From Leucobacter massiliensis (lineage in GTDB: Bacteria; Actinomycetota; Actinomycetes; Actinomycetales; Microbacteriaceae), in assembly GCF_002982315.1 (NCBI RefSeq), contig NZ_MWZD01000013.1, positions 186,001-250,000 on the forward strand: 64,000 nucleotides of DNA. Reading direction: 5' to 3'. Position 1 is the stretch's first letter. Every line of letters starts with the position of its first letter. This document shows positions 8,327 through 17,527 of this stretch, piece after piece. Under the pieces are notes generated by a model, which was given only the letters and a program-made list of their open reading frames with translations, had not been told where the DNA came from and did not search any database. Both the position numbers and the translations under genes were made by a program.

Positions 8327-9448
8327 CTAGGCGCGGGCAGGTTCGCGGCCCGCGGCGGCGCGGCTCACATCGGGATCGCCGATGTCGCTGCTGTAGGGGG
8401 TGAGTCCGTCCGGCAGGGGCCGGTCGGCGATGCCGCGGTCGATCCACGGCGTAGCGGTGTGCTGGGCGTCGGCCTGCAGGCCGGGCAGTTCGGCCGCGAA
8501 CAACTCGATCGACTCGAGCACGTGCTCGCGCCGCACGTGCGGCCCGCTGAACTGGATCGCCGTCTCTTCGGTGCCGTCGAACTGCGCGGTCCACTCCCAG
8601 ATCTTGTCGGCCACCTCGCTCGCGGTGCCCACGGCGAAGGAGAGCCGCTCGGCGATGTCGTCGAAGTCGGCGCTGTCGGGGCCGCCGCGCCAGTCGGTGC
8701 GCAGGTAGATCGCGGCATACTCGCGCAAAAACTCCACGGCGCGCTCGCGGGCGATCTCCCGGGTGGGACCCACGAGGCCCGAGCGCAGGTGGACCACCTC
8801 GCCGCCGGGCACCGCGCTGCGATACTCCTCGTTGAAGCGCAGCCGCTCGGCGAGGGGCAGCGGGCGCGGGATCATGAGCCGGAAGCCGTGCTCGCTCGCG
8901 AGCGGGATCGCGTTGCGGCCGGCCGCCGTCCAGATCACGTCGCGAGCGGGGCGGCCGGGCGGGGGCGAGATCTCCACGCCCTCGAAGGAGTAGAACTCGC
9001 CCCGGTAGTCGACCACGCCCTCATCGAAGGCCTGACGCAGGATCTCGTGGATCTCGCGCGCGCGCCGGGAGGCGTCTTCGGGCTCGAAACCCCACACCGC
9101 GGCGAGCTCGTCGGTGGTCATGCCGGTGCCGACGCCGAGGTCGAGCCGTCCACCCGAGAGCGCGTCGACGAGCGCCGCCTGCTCGGCGAGCCGGATCGGG
9201 TGGTAGTAGGGCGCGCACACGACGGCCGCGCCGAGCCTGATCCGCTCGGTGACGCCGCTGAGGCGGGCGATGAGGGTGAGGGGCTCGGGGATCTCGCCGC
9301 GCGAGCCGAAGTGATGCTCGGTGAACCACACACCGTGGTAGCCGAGGCGATCGCCCAGCACCACCTGCTGTTCGATATCGCGGTAGAGGGCGGCGGGCGA
9401 CTGGCCGGGCGAGGTGTCGCCGTAGTAGAAGAGGTCGATGCGGGGCAT
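8327..9448 (-). CDS. LLM-class flavin-dependent monooxygenase (2)
   Basis: 373 residues, a luciferase-like monooxygenase distinct from its neighbour: 'MPRIDLFYYGDTSPGQSP', 'YHGVWFTEHHFGSRGEIPEP', 'IRLGAAVVCAPYYHPIRLAEQAALVDALSGGRLDLGVGTG', 'ISPPPGRPARDVIWTAAGR'. The EHHF motif is typical of the SsuD/NtaA and alkanal-monooxygenase-like branch. A 28-base gap separates it from the first LLM gene. SD AAAGGAA lies 7 bases before the ATG. Its upstream region is cut 24 bases before the start by adapter sequence, so its promoter or its link to the importer genes is not visible. Confidence 0.9.
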   Translation of the reverse strand: MPRIDLFYYGDTSPGQSPAALYRDIEQQVVLGDRLGYHGVWFTEHHFGSRGEIPEPLTLIARLSGVTERIRLGAAVVCAPYYHPIRLAEQAALVDALSGGRLDLGVGTGMTTDELAAVWGFEPEDASRRAREIHEILRQAFDEGVVDYRGEFYSFEGVEISPPPGRPARDVIWTAAGRNAIPLASEHGFRLMIPRPLPLAERLRFNEEYRSAVPGGEVVHLRSGLVGPTREIARERAVEFLREYAAIYLRTDWRGGPDSADFDDIAERLSFAVGTASEVADKIWEWTAQFDGTEETAIQFSGPHVRREHVLESIELFAAELPGLQADAQHTATPWIDRGIADRPLPDGLTPYSSDIGDPDVSRAAAGREPARA

Positions 9449-9472
9449 GGGAGGTTCCTTTCGAGGTGGCCC

Positions 9473-9545
9473 CTGTCTCTTACACCCATCTGACGCTGCC
9501 GACGATAAGCAGTGTGGAGGAGTGGGTGGTGGTCCTAGACTTCAG
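9473..9545. other. Sequencing-adapter (Nextera) artefact inside contig
   Basis: From 9473 the sequence reads CTGTCTCTTA..., and 15 bases later TGACGCTGCCGACGA (9491-9505). This matches 31 of 33 bases of the transposase mosaic end plus read-2 adapter used in tagmentation libraries. An 8-base index-like block (9506-9513) follows, then a degraded match (about 18 of 29) to the rest of the i5 primer, then an A-run. In one frame it encodes 'VSYTHLTLPTI', a peptide I recall as a common adapter-derived artefact in databases. It is not biological DNA. The two flanks may have been joined wrongly or a gap may be hidden here. Confidence 0.93.
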
Positions 9546-9561
9546 AGAGAAAAACCGCGGG

Positions 9562-11220
9562 TCACTGGTGCAGCCAGACGTCGTAGAAGCTGTCGGTGTA
9601 GCCGACCGCGTCGAACTTCCAGCCTTGCACCGCATTCGTGGTGCCGACGATCTTCTTGGGAATGTAGATCGGCACGGCGTACCCCTCGTCGAGGATGCGA
9701 TGCTGCACCTCGTAGGCCGCGGCGATCCGCTCCTCGGGATCCTGCGAGGTGGAGATGACGCCGTAGGCGGCGTCGATCTGGGGGTCGCTCAGCAGCCCGT
9801 AGTTGATGCCGGATCCGCCGTTCGAACTGGGGATCGAGATCGTCGCGAACGGAGCCACGGAGGTGCCGACGTCGGCGTAGCCGCGCGAGGCGTCGGCGAT
9901 GTGGTGCTTGCCCTTCGCGAGTTCGGCGGTGTAGGCGGCCGTGTCGTAGGGGGTGCGGATCACCTCGATGCCGACGTCCTTGAGCGACGAGGCGATGGCC
10001 TCGCCCAGCTGCTGCCGCTGATCGGTCTGCACGTAGAGGCTGTCGACGTCCCACTGCAGGGTGAGCCGCTTCCCGTCCTTCACGCGGTATCCCTCGTCGT
10101 CGACGTCGGTGTAGCCGGCCTGCTCGAGCAGCTTGACGGCGTGCTCCGGATCGTAGCCCCAGCTGTCGACCAGGCTCTCATCGAAGGAGCCGACGGGCGG
10201 GGTGTCGGGCAACGTGGTGCTCCACGCCTTCTTCTGCACGCCGTTGTAGACGCCCTCGAGCAGGCCGTCGATGTCGATGGCCTCGCGGAAGGCGATGCGC
10301 ACATTCTTGTCGTCGAAGGGGGCGAGGTTCGGGTTGAGCGCGAGATAGTAGGGTGTGCCGGTGTTGTCTTTCTCGAGCACGGTGAGCCCGGCGCCCTCGA
10401 CCTCGGGGATGTTGAGCGGCGGGATCTGGTCGATCGCGTCGGCCTGGCCGGAGGTGAGCGCGCCGATGCGGGCCTGCGTCTCGGGCACGAACTGGATCAC
10501 GACCTCGTCGAGGTAGGCGGGTCCCTCGTGCTCCCAGGTCTCGGGCGCCCAGTCGTAGTCGTCGTTGCGTTCGAGGACGAGTTGCGAGCCCTTCGTGTAC
10601 TCCTTCACCTTGAACGCACCGGTGCCGATCGAGAGCTCAGGCGAGGCGGAGAGCTCGGCCGGGGTGTGCTCGGAGAGCACCTTGCCCGAGTAGATCGGCC
10701 AGTGCGGGGTGGAGAGGGCGTGGATGAACGCCGCGTTGGGGCGGCTGAGGTGCACCTCGAGCGTGTCGTCGTCGACGACGACATTCTCGGCGATCCCCGT
10801 CGACACGGTTGCGAGATCGGGTTCGTTCAGCGGCCGGTCGAGGTTCTGCTTCAGCACCTCGGCGTTGAACGGCGTGCCGTCGTGGAAGGTGACCCCCTCG
10901 CGCAGCGTGAAGGTGTAGGTGAGCCCGTCGTCGCTGATCTCCCACCCGGTCGCCAGGTCGGGCTTGTAGCTGCCGTCCTTATCCTGCGCCACGAGCGTGT
11001 CGAAGATGGAGCTGTTGATGGAGTTGGCGTTGAGGCTCGGGATCCGCTGCCCGTCCCACACGGGGGGCTCGGTGTTCGCGAAGTAGGTGAGCGTGCCGCC
11101 CGAGACGGGGGTGCCGGCCTCGCCCGACGGGTTCGTCGACGACGCGCTGCCCGAGCAGGCCGACAGCCCGAGGGCCGCGGCGAGAACGAGGGCGGGGATC
11201 AGGAGTTTCTTGGGTTTCAT
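9562..11220 (-). CDS. Peptide/nickel-type ABC substrate-binding lipoprotein (SBP_bac_5)
   Basis: 552 residues. A lipoprotein signal '[20 protein letters not shown]' ends in the lipobox LSAC (Cys after about residue 21), then 'GGTLTYFANTEPPVWDG', 'TYTFTLREGVTFHDGTPFNAEVLKQNLDR' and 'ALNPNLAPFDDKNVRIAFREAID', all characteristic of the DppA/OppA/NikA family. It captures a peptide or peptide-like ligand outside the membrane for the permeases encoded upstream. The start overlaps the stop of the fused ATPase (ATGA). The stop (after VWLHQ) lies 17 bases from the adapter artefact, but the C-terminus looks complete. Confidence 0.93.
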   Translation of the reverse strand: MKPKKLLIPALVLAAALGLSACSGSASSTNPSGEAGTPVSGGTLTYFANTEPPVWDGQRIPSLNANSINSSIFDTLVAQDKDGSYKPDLATGWEISDDGLTYTFTLREGVTFHDGTPFNAEVLKQNLDRPLNEPDLATVSTGIAENVVVDDDTLEVHLSRPNAAFIHALSTPHWPIYSGKVLSEHTPAELSASPELSIGTGAFKVKEYTKGSQLVLERNDDYDWAPETWEHEGPAYLDEVVIQFVPETQARIGALTSGQADAIDQIPPLNIPEVEGAGLTVLEKDNTGTPYYLALNPNLAPFDDKNVRIAFREAIDIDGLLEGVYNGVQKKAWSTTLPDTPPVGSFDESLVDSWGYDPEHAVKLLEQAGYTDVDDEGYRVKDGKRLTLQWDVDSLYVQTDQRQQLGEAIASSLKDVGIEVIRTPYDTAAYTAELAKGKHHIADASRGYADVGTSVAPFATISIPSSNGGSGINYGLLSDPQIDAAYGVISTSQDPEERIAAAYEVQHRILDEGYAVPIYIPKKIVGTTNAVQGWKFDAVGYTDSFYDVWLHQ

Positions 11221-13067
11221 GAGTGCTGAACGCTTTCGTTGAGGGGGTGGTCGGTGGGTGTCGGTCCTGCCTGTGGCGGGGTCGGTCCCGGCACCGCTCG
11301 GGTGCGCTCGGCGGCCGGATCCCCCGCTCGCGTGGTGGACCGCGCCGAGAAGCGAAGCTTCGGGATCGCTTCGACCAGCTGCCGGGTGTATTCGTGTTGC
11401 GGGTGCTCGAACACGGCCTGGGTGCGACCCGCCTCGACCACCCGGCCGCGGCGCATCACGATGACCTGATCGGCGATGTGCCGGATCACGCCGAGGTCGT
11501 GCGAGATGAACAGCAGCGAGACGCCGGTGCCGCGCTGCAACTCGGCGAGCAGGTCGAGCACCTGCGCCTGGATCGAGACGTCGAGCGCCGAGACGGCCTC
11601 GTCGCACACGATCACCTCGGGATCGGTCGCCAGCGCGCGTGAGATCGCGACGCGCTGGCGCTGGCCGCCCGAGAGTTCGAGCGGGTTGCGGCCGAGGTGC
11701 TCGGGTCCGAGCTCCACCCGCTCCAGCAGTTCGACGGCCCGGTCGCGGCGCTCGGTGCGCGGCACGCCCACGGCTTCGAGCGCCTCGACGAGGATCGCCT
11801 GCACGCTCACGCGCGGGTCGAAGGAGCCGAGCGGATCCTGCGAAATCGCCTGGATGCGGCAGCGGCGCGGGCGACGCTCGCGCTCGCGCGCCGCCGACCA
11901 TGGCAGCCCGTCGAGCAGCACCTCGCCCGCGTCGGGAGCGGTGTAGCCGAGCACCACGTCGGCGGCGGTCGACTTGCCCGAGCCCGACTCGCCGACGAGG
12001 CCGAGGGTGCTGCCGCGGCGCAGCGCGAAGGAGACGCCGTCGAGCGCGGTCGTGCGGCCGCCGCCCGGTCGCCGGTAGCGCTTCACCAGGCCGAGCGCCT
12101 GGAGCACGGGCGGCTCCTCCGGCCCGGGCGCGCTTGCGGCGGCTGCGGGCGCGGCAGTGGCGCCGGCGGCTGCGGGCGTGGCGGTGGCGACGGGCGCGGT
12201 GACGGTCGCGTCGACGACGGCGCCGGGCGCACCGCCTGCCGGCCCGTTCGCCGGCGCCGCGGCGGGGCCCGCGGCGAGCCGCCGCCCGCGGGACCGCTCG
12301 GAGGGGATCGCCGCCAGTAGCCGGCGGGTGTAGTCCGATTCGGGCGCGCCGAGCACCCGCTCGGCCGGTCCCTGCTCCACGACCCGGCCGCGCTGCAGCA
12401 CCAGGATCTCGTCGGCGAGCTGCGAGACGACGGCGAGGTCGTGGCTGACGAGGATCAGCCCCGTGCCCTGCGCGCGCAGCCCGTCGAGCAGTTCGAGCAC
12501 CTGCGCCTGCACGGTGACGTCGAGTGCGGTGGTCGGCTCGTCGGCAATGAGCACCGGCGGGGCGGCCGCCACCGCGCTTGCGATGAGCGCACGCTGGCGC
12601 AACCCGCCCGAGAGCTCGTGCGGGAACTGCCGCGCCCGCACCTCCGCCTCGGGCACGCCGGCTCCGCGCAGCAGTTCGATGGCGCGATCGCGGCGCTCGC
12701 GGCGGCCGGCGAGGCGGTGCGCGCGCAGCGGCTCGGCCACCTGCGCCCCCACGCGGGCCAGCGGGTCGAGCGAGACGAGCGCGTCCTGCAGCACGAGGCC
12801 GATCTGCGATCCGCGCAGCTCGCGCCACTCGTCCTCGCCGAGCGTCAGCAGATCGCGCTCGCCCAGCCGCAGCGCGGCAGCCTCCACCGTCGATCCGCGA
12901 CCCACCAGCCCGAGCAGGCTGCGCACGGTCACCGACTTGCCCGATCCGGACTCGCCCACGAGCGCCACGCACCGGCCGGCGCGCAGCTCGAAACCGAGCC
13001 CGCTCACCGCGACGGTGTCGCCGAAGCGCACTGTGAGGTCGTCGATCTGTACGAGTGGGGCGGTCAT
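11217..13067 (-). CDS. Fused two-domain peptide ABC transporter ATPase (DppD-DppF type)
   Basis: 616 residues carrying two complete ABC domains. Domain 1 (about 1-260) has Walker A GESGSGKS, signature LSGGLRQR and Walker [13 protein letters not shown]. Domain 2 (about 325-590) has Walker [10 protein letters not shown], signature LSGGQRQR and Walker [13 protein letters not shown]. The linker of about 55 residues is Ala/Pro/Gly-rich. Each half matches one of the two ATPases usually made as separate proteins (DppD/OppD and DppF/OppF); the fusion is common in actinobacteria. The start is the ATG at 13067, overlapping the DppC-like gene by ATGA. A C-terminal tail of about 45 residues is proline-rich and probably disordered. 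Confidence 0.93.
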   Translation of the reverse strand: MTAPLVQIDDLTVRFGDTVAVSGLGFELRAGRCVALVGESGSGKSVTVRSLLGLVGRGSTVEAAALRLGERDLLTLGEDEWRELRGSQIGLVLQDALVSLDPLARVGAQVAEPLRAHRLAGRRERRDRAIELLRGAGVPEAEVRARQFPHELSGGLRQRALIASAVAAAPPVLIADEPTTALDVTVQAQVLELLDGLRAQGTGLILVSHDLAVVSQLADEILVLQRGRVVEQGPAERVLGAPESDYTRRLLAAIPSERSRGRRLAAGPAAAPANGPAGGAPGAVVDATVTAPVATATPAAAGATAAPAAAASAPGPEEPPVLQALGLVKRYRRPGGGRTTALDGVSFALRRGSTLGLVGESGSGKSTAADVVLGYTAPDAGEVLLDGLPWSAARERERRPRRCRIQAISQDPLGSFDPRVSVQAILVEALEAVGVPRTERRDRAVELLERVELGPEHLGRNPLELSGGQRQRVAISRALATDPEVIVCDEAVSALDVSIQAQVLDLLAELQRGTGVSLLFISHDLGVIRHIADQVIVMRRGRVVEAGRTQAVFEHPQHEYTRQLVEAIPKLRFSARSTTRAGDPAAERTRAVPGPTPPQAGPTPTDHPLNESVQHS

Positions 13068-13990
13068 AGCGAGCTCCGTTTCGCGATGAAGCGCTGCTGC
13101 GGCCAGCGCCCAACCACGGTGATCGAGATCACCGTGACCGTGATGAAGATGCCGGGCCAGATGGCCGTCCAGGGCGCGATGCTGAGGTACTGCCGCGCCT
13201 CGGAGAGCATCAGGCCCCATTCGGGTGTGGGCGGCACGGCGCCCAGGCCGAGGAAGCTGAGCGAGGCCCCGAAGATGATGCAGACCCCCACGCCCAGCAC
13301 GGCGTTCACGAGCACGGGGCCGAGACTGTTGGGCACGACGTGGCGCAGGATCAGGCGGGCCGGGCCGAGCCCGAGCCCCACGCCCGAGCGCACGAAGCCC
13401 GACTCGCGAATGCGCAGCACCTCGCCGCGCACCAGGCGCGCCGATCCGGGGATGCGACCGAGCCCCACCGCCCAGATCAGGCTCCACTCCCCCGGGCCGA
13501 GCACGGTGATGGTCACGAGCGCAACGAGCACATCGGGAAAGGCGAGCAGCACGTCGAGGAAGCGCGTGATCGCGCGATCCCACACGCCGCGCGCATACCC
13601 CGCGAGCACCCCCAGCAGCACGCCCCCGACGAGGCCGATAAGGGTGGCGCCGAGCCCCAGCAGGATCGAGTACCGTGCACCGTGGATGAGCCGGGAGAAG
13701 AGGTCGCGACCCAGCTGGTCGGTGCCCAGCCAGTGCTCGAGGCTGGGGGACGCGAAGGAGTTGCGGGGGTCGCTCGCGATGGGATCCTGCGCGGCGAAGA
13801 GGGTGGGGGCGATCGCGGCGAGCACCAGCAGCGCGAAGATCGCGAGCGCGAGCAGCACGCCGGCGGGCGGCAGGGCGCGGGTGGCACGGCCAGTGCGGTC
13901 GGCACGGCGGGTGGCACGGCCGGCACGGTCGGGGGGCACCGGGGACGGCGATCCCGAACCCACCGAGGCGTTCAGTGCGTCGAGGCTCAT
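13064..13990 (-). CDS. Peptide-type ABC transporter permease (DppC-like)
   Basis: 308 residues. An Arg/Ala-rich N-terminal tail of about 40 residues is followed by a membrane segment (VLLALAIFALLVLAAIAPTL), then 'HWLGTDQLGRDLFSRLIHGARYSI', the signature of DppC/OppC/NikC permeases. The inner-membrane loop with the EAA-like motif is 'RGEVLRIRESGFVRSG..LGLGPARLILRHVVPN'. It forms the translocation channel with the DppB-like partner. It overlaps both neighbours by 4 bases (ATGA), so the set is one operon. Confidence 0.93.
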   Translation of the reverse strand: MSLDALNASVGSGSPSPVPPDRAGRATRRADRTGRATRALPPAGVLLALAIFALLVLAAIAPTLFAAQDPIASDPRNSFASPSLEHWLGTDQLGRDLFSRLIHGARYSILLGLGATLIGLVGGVLLGVLAGYARGVWDRAITRFLDVLLAFPDVLVALVTITVLGPGEWSLIWAVGLGRIPGSARLVRGEVLRIRESGFVRSGVGLGLGPARLILRHVVPNSLGPVLVNAVLGVGVCIIFGASLSFLGLGAVPPTPEWGLMLSEARQYLSIAPWTAIWPGIFITVTVISITVVGRWPQQRFIAKRSSL

Positions 13991-14988
13991 CGCTGCTCCT
14001 TCAGGCGCGGGTCGATCAGCGGCAGCAGCAGATCGACGACGGTGTTGATGACGATGAAGACCAGCGCGGCGAAGATCACGAAGCCGAGCACCACGGGCAC
14101 GTCCCGGTTCTGCAGGGCCATCACGATCACCCGGCCGATACCCGGCCGCGCGAAGAGGGTCTCGATGATCACGGTGCCCGTCAGCAGCGAGCCGAAGATG
14201 ATGCTGCTGAGGGTGAGCGCCGGCACGCTCGCGTGGCGCAGCAGGTGGCGCGAGCGCAACCCCGCCTCGCCCACGCCGCGAGCGCGGATCGTGGTGACGA
14301 AGGGCTCGTGCAGCTGATGCTCCATGCGCTCGCGCAGGATCTGCGTGATCACCCCCACGAGCGGCACGGCCAGGGTGATCACGGGCAGGATCAGCGCCGC
14401 GGGCGTCTCGTTGCCGAAGGCCGGCACCCAGCGTAGGCCGAATGAGAAGACCGTCATGAGCACGATCCCGAGCCAGAACGAGGGCACCGAGACCGCGACG
14501 ATCTCGAAGGACTGCGACAGGAAGCGCACCGCCCTGCGCCGGCCGCTCGTGGCGAGCGCGATGCCGATCGAGGCGAGCACGGCCATGAGCATCGCGGCGA
14601 CCGTCAGCTCGACGGTGGGGGCCAGCTCGCTGAACAGCACCTCGGTGACGGGCGCGCCGCGCAGGTAGCTGGTGCCGAGATCGCCGCGCAGCACGCCGCC
14701 GAGGTAGCCGAGATACTGCACGATCACCGGCTGGTCGAGGCCGTACTGCGCCGCGATGGCCGCGCGCATCTCGGGCGTCGCGTCCTGCACCCCCGAGAGC
14801 AGCACGTCGAGCGGGTCGCCGGGGACGAGGCGCAGCGCGAGGTAGGCCAGCGTGGCGGCGAGCCAGACCACGAGCACCAGGTCGAAGACGCTGCGCAGCA
14901 GCACGCGCAGCCAGCGCGGGATCGCGCGGCGGCGGGCGGGCGCGGCGGGCCGGATCCGCTCAGGAACCGTGGTCGTCACTGCTCCCAC
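13987..14988 (-). CDS. Peptide-type ABC transporter permease (DppB-like)
   Basis: 333 residues with about six membrane segments: the N-terminal 'VFDLVLVVWLAATLAYLALRLVPGDPLDVL', the DppB-typical 'YGLDQPVIVQYLGYLGGVLRGDLGTSYLRGAPV', and the C-terminal 'ETLFARPGIGRVIVMALQNRDVPVVLGF'. These are diagnostic of the DppB/OppB/NikB family. It starts 13 bases inside the end of the M20 amidohydrolase gene, so transport and hydrolysis are co-expressed. Which small molecule is carried cannot be deduced. Confidence 0.93.
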   Translation of the reverse strand: MGAVTTTVPERIRPAAPARRRAIPRWLRVLLRSVFDLVLVVWLAATLAYLALRLVPGDPLDVLLSGVQDATPEMRAAIAAQYGLDQPVIVQYLGYLGGVLRGDLGTSYLRGAPVTEVLFSELAPTVELTVAAMLMAVLASIGIALATSGRRRAVRFLSQSFEIVAVSVPSFWLGIVLMTVFSFGLRWVPAFGNETPAALILPVITLAVPLVGVITQILRERMEHQLHEPFVTTIRARGVGEAGLRSRHLLRHASVPALTLSSIIFGSLLTGTVIIETLFARPGIGRVIVMALQNRDVPVVLGFVIFAALVFIVINTVVDLLLPLIDPRLKEQR

Positions 14989-16364
14989 CTCCTCCGGCCG
15001 CCCCGCTGCTTGAACTCCTCGCGGGCGGCGTCGCGCAGCGCGGGATCGGCGAGGTAGTCGGCGGCGAGACCCGCGAGCGCCGCGGCCCCGTCGGCGAGCG
15101 CCGCGAAGGCGGGCGGCTCGATCGTGGTCGCCGCGAAGGCGGCGTTGTGGGGCAGCACGTCGGGGGCGCCGCCCAGGCCCAGGGCAGGGTGGATACTCGG
15201 GATCAGCCAGCTCACATTGCCCATGTCGGTGGAGGGGCCGCCCTGCGCGGGGCGGGCCGGCGTTAGCGGGACGGTGCGGCCGCGCCGTTCGAGGTGCCTG
15301 GCCCAGTGCTTCACCAGCGCGACGTTCTGCTTCAGCGGCAGGTAGGGCGGCTCGAAGTCCGCGTCGATCTCGGCGCGGGTGCCGGTGGCGAGCGCCGCGG
15401 CCTCGAGAATGTCGATCACCCGTTCGGTGAGCACCTTCAGCGTCTCGATCTCGGTGGAGCGCACCAGAAACTCAGCCTCGGCGAGCTCGGGGATCACGTT
15501 CGCGGCGGCGCCGCCGTTGGTGATGATGCCGTGCACGCGGTCCACGGGCAGGATGTGCTGCCGCAGCTGCGCCACCGACTGGTAGGCGGTGACCACCGCG
15601 TCGAGCGCGTTGAGTCCGAGATACGGGCTGAGCGCGGCGTGTCCGGCGCGGCCGCGATAGCGCACGCGGATCCGCCGCACGCCGCTCGTGCCCGTGCCGT
15701 AGATCGGCGAGACCTGGTCGCCCACCGAGGGGTGGACCATGCCGGCCGCGTCGACGTCGTCGAAGCCTCCCGCGCGGATCACGTGCTCCTTGCCCGCGCC
15801 GCCCTCCTCGGCGGGGGTGCCGATGATGCTGAGGCGGCCGCCCAGGCGCTCCGCCTCGGGGGCGAGGCCCAGGAAGGCGCCGACGGCGATGGCCGCGATG
15901 ATGTTGTGGCCGCAGGCGTGGCCGATGCCGGGCAGGGCGTCGTACTCGGCGACGATCGCAAAGTGAGGGGCTGTGTGGGTGTCGGATCCGGCGCGCCCGT
16001 CCGCACCCGCGGTCACACCCGCACCCGCGGTCGCACCCGTGCCCGCGTCCGGACCCGCGGTCGCGCGGAACGCGGTGGCGAGGCCGAAGGAGCCGAGTTC
16101 GACCCCGTGGCCGTAGCGCCCGAGCAGCTCGGCGATGCGCGCCGCGCTGCGGTGCTCCTCGAATCCGATCTCGGGATCGTCGTGCAGCTCGATCGCGAGC
16201 CGTTCGAGCTCGGGGCGCAGCGCGTCGATGCGGGCCGTGACGCGATCCACGAGCGCCGCATCGGCTCCCGCGAAGGGCGTGCCGGGGGTCGCCGGGGCCG
16301 TGTCTCGCGCGGCGGAGCCCCACGCCGTGTAGACCGCGAGCGGATCGGTGGGGGTGCGGTTCAT
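14976..16364 (-). CDS. M20 family metallo-amidohydrolase
   Basis: 462 residues. The zinc-binding core is visible as 'HFAIVAEYDALPGIGHACGHNII', then the catalytic 'TPAEEGGAGKEHVIRAG', the dimerisation domain 'RYRGRAGHAALSPYLGLNALDAVV', and a late ligand near 'STDMGNVSWLIPSIHPALG'. This is the AbgB/HipO-like branch that cleaves N-acyl or aminobenzoyl-peptide bonds in the cytoplasm. A Gly/Ala/Thr-rich insert near residue 110-135 is low complexity. Position between the importer and an aldo/keto reductase suggests it trims the imported substrate. The ATG at 16364 overlaps the reductase stop. Confidence 0.9.
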   Translation of the reverse strand: MNRTPTDPLAVYTAWGSAARDTAPATPGTPFAGADAALVDRVTARIDALRPELERLAIELHDDPEIGFEEHRSAARIAELLGRYGHGVELGSFGLATAFRATAGPDAGTGATAGAGVTAGADGRAGSDTHTAPHFAIVAEYDALPGIGHACGHNIIAAIAVGAFLGLAPEAERLGGRLSIIGTPAEEGGAGKEHVIRAGGFDDVDAAGMVHPSVGDQVSPIYGTGTSGVRRIRVRYRGRAGHAALSPYLGLNALDAVVTAYQSVAQLRQHILPVDRVHGIITNGGAAANVIPELAEAEFLVRSTEIETLKVLTERVIDILEAAALATGTRAEIDADFEPPYLPLKQNVALVKHWARHLERRGRTVPLTPARPAQGGPSTDMGNVSWLIPSIHPALGLGGAPDVLPHNAAFAATTIEPPAFAALADGAAALAGLAADYLADPALRDAAREEFKQRGGRRRWEQ

Positions 16365-17299
16365 GCGTCCTCCTCGGGGAATCGCGGGTCGAAGGCGACG
16401 TCGCCGAGCACGTCGCGCACGGCCCCGTCGACCTCGGCCACGGTCGCCGCGTCGAGTGCGGCGCCCGCCGCCGCAAGGTTCTGCACGAGGTGGTCGAGCG
16501 AGCGCGATCCCGCAACGGCCAGCGCGTGCGGCTGCGTGGTGAAGATCCAGGCCAGGCAGAGCTGGTGCGGCGTAAGGCCCGCGCCCGCACCGATCGCCCC
16601 GAATGCGGCGAAGAGCCGCCGCTTGTGCTCGGGGCGCAACCCCCGGCCCACGAGCGGCCAGTATGCCACGAAGGGGATCCCGAGCTCGCCGAGCCGGGCC
16701 GCGACGGGCGCGTTCTGCCGCGCGACCGGGTTGTAGAGGCTCTGCACCGCCTCGAGACCGGGTTCGAGCTCGAGCACCCGCTCCAGCTGCTCGGCACTCG
16801 GTTCGCTGACGCCGATGGCGCCCACGTCCCCGCGATCCCGCGCCTCCTGCAACACGCCGAGCTGATCGGCGAGCGGGTAGTGGGGGTCGATCCGGTGCAG
16901 ATAGAGCAGCTCGATGCGCTCGCGACGCAGGCGCCCCAGGCTGAGATGGATCTGCTGGCGCAGGTAGTCGGGGTGCCCGAGCACGCGCCAGCTGCGCACC
17001 GAGGGCCGCAGCATGCCGATCTTGGTGGCGACGAGCACGTCGTCGCGCCCGCCCAGCGCCTCGCCGATCAGCTGCTCGCTGACGCCGGGGCCGAGCGCGT
17101 CCGCGGTGTCGACGAGGTCGAACCCGGCGTCGACGGCCGCGAGCAGCAGCGCCCGGGCGGCTGCGGGATCTCGCGGGGCGCCCCAGCCGTCGCCGGCGGT
17201 GAGCCGCGCGGCGCCGAATGCGAGGCGTGAGACCGGTCTGCCTGCCAGGGTCGCCGTCGCGGCGCCCGCGGCGGTGGGCGTGTGCGCGTGTGTCGCCAT
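16361..17299 (-). CDS. Aldo/keto reductase
   Basis: About 312 residues of the AKR TIM barrel: 'RLAFGAARLTAG', 'AAVDAGFDLVDTADALGPGVSEQLIGEAL', catalytic-Lys strand 'DDVLVATKIGM', 'RRERIELLYLHRIDP', 'GAIGVSEPSAEQLERVLE', and cofactor-binding 'AVAGSRSLDHLVQNLAA'. The usual catalytic Tyr position (DTAxxYG) reads DTADALG, so this member lacks the standard Tyr and belongs to a divergent AKR branch or has changed activity. Start uncertain: ATG 17299 is used, GTG 17323 is the alternative. It is the first gene of the importer/monooxygenase run; the 204 bases upstream hold no gene and should contain the operon promoter. Confidence 0.85.
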   Translation of the reverse strand: MATHAHTPTAAGAATATLAGRPVSRLAFGAARLTAGDGWGAPRDPAAARALLLAAVDAGFDLVDTADALGPGVSEQLIGEALGGRDDVLVATKIGMLRPSVRSWRVLGHPDYLRQQIHLSLGRLRRERIELLYLHRIDPHYPLADQLGVLQEARDRGDVGAIGVSEPSAEQLERVLELEPGLEAVQSLYNPVARQNAPVAARLGELGIPFVAYWPLVGRGLRPEHKRRLFAAFGAIGAGAGLTPHQLCLAWIFTTQPHALAVAGSRSLDHLVQNLAAAGAALDAATVAEVDGAVRDVLGDVAFDPRFPEEDA

Positions 17300-17527
17300 G
17301 TGCGTCTGCCATCTCGCTTCCACGGCGATCCCGGATGGATCACCGAATTCAGAAGCTCAGCGTATGGGACACATAAGCAAACCGGCAGCTGTGTTACGCG
17401 CTCGCCGTCATCGCGCGTCACGGAACGTCACACTCGCGTCCAGCTCCCGAGCCTCGCCCACGAGCGCGACCTCGGCAGAAGCGTCCCATCTCCTCGGCGC
17501 GTGCTCCGCGCGTGCTGCCCGGCGGCG

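Noticed and set aside
9466-11229. 587-codon plus-strand frame starting MAPVSYTHLTLPT
   Set aside because: Starts in adapter sequence and runs antisense to the substrate-binding protein gene.
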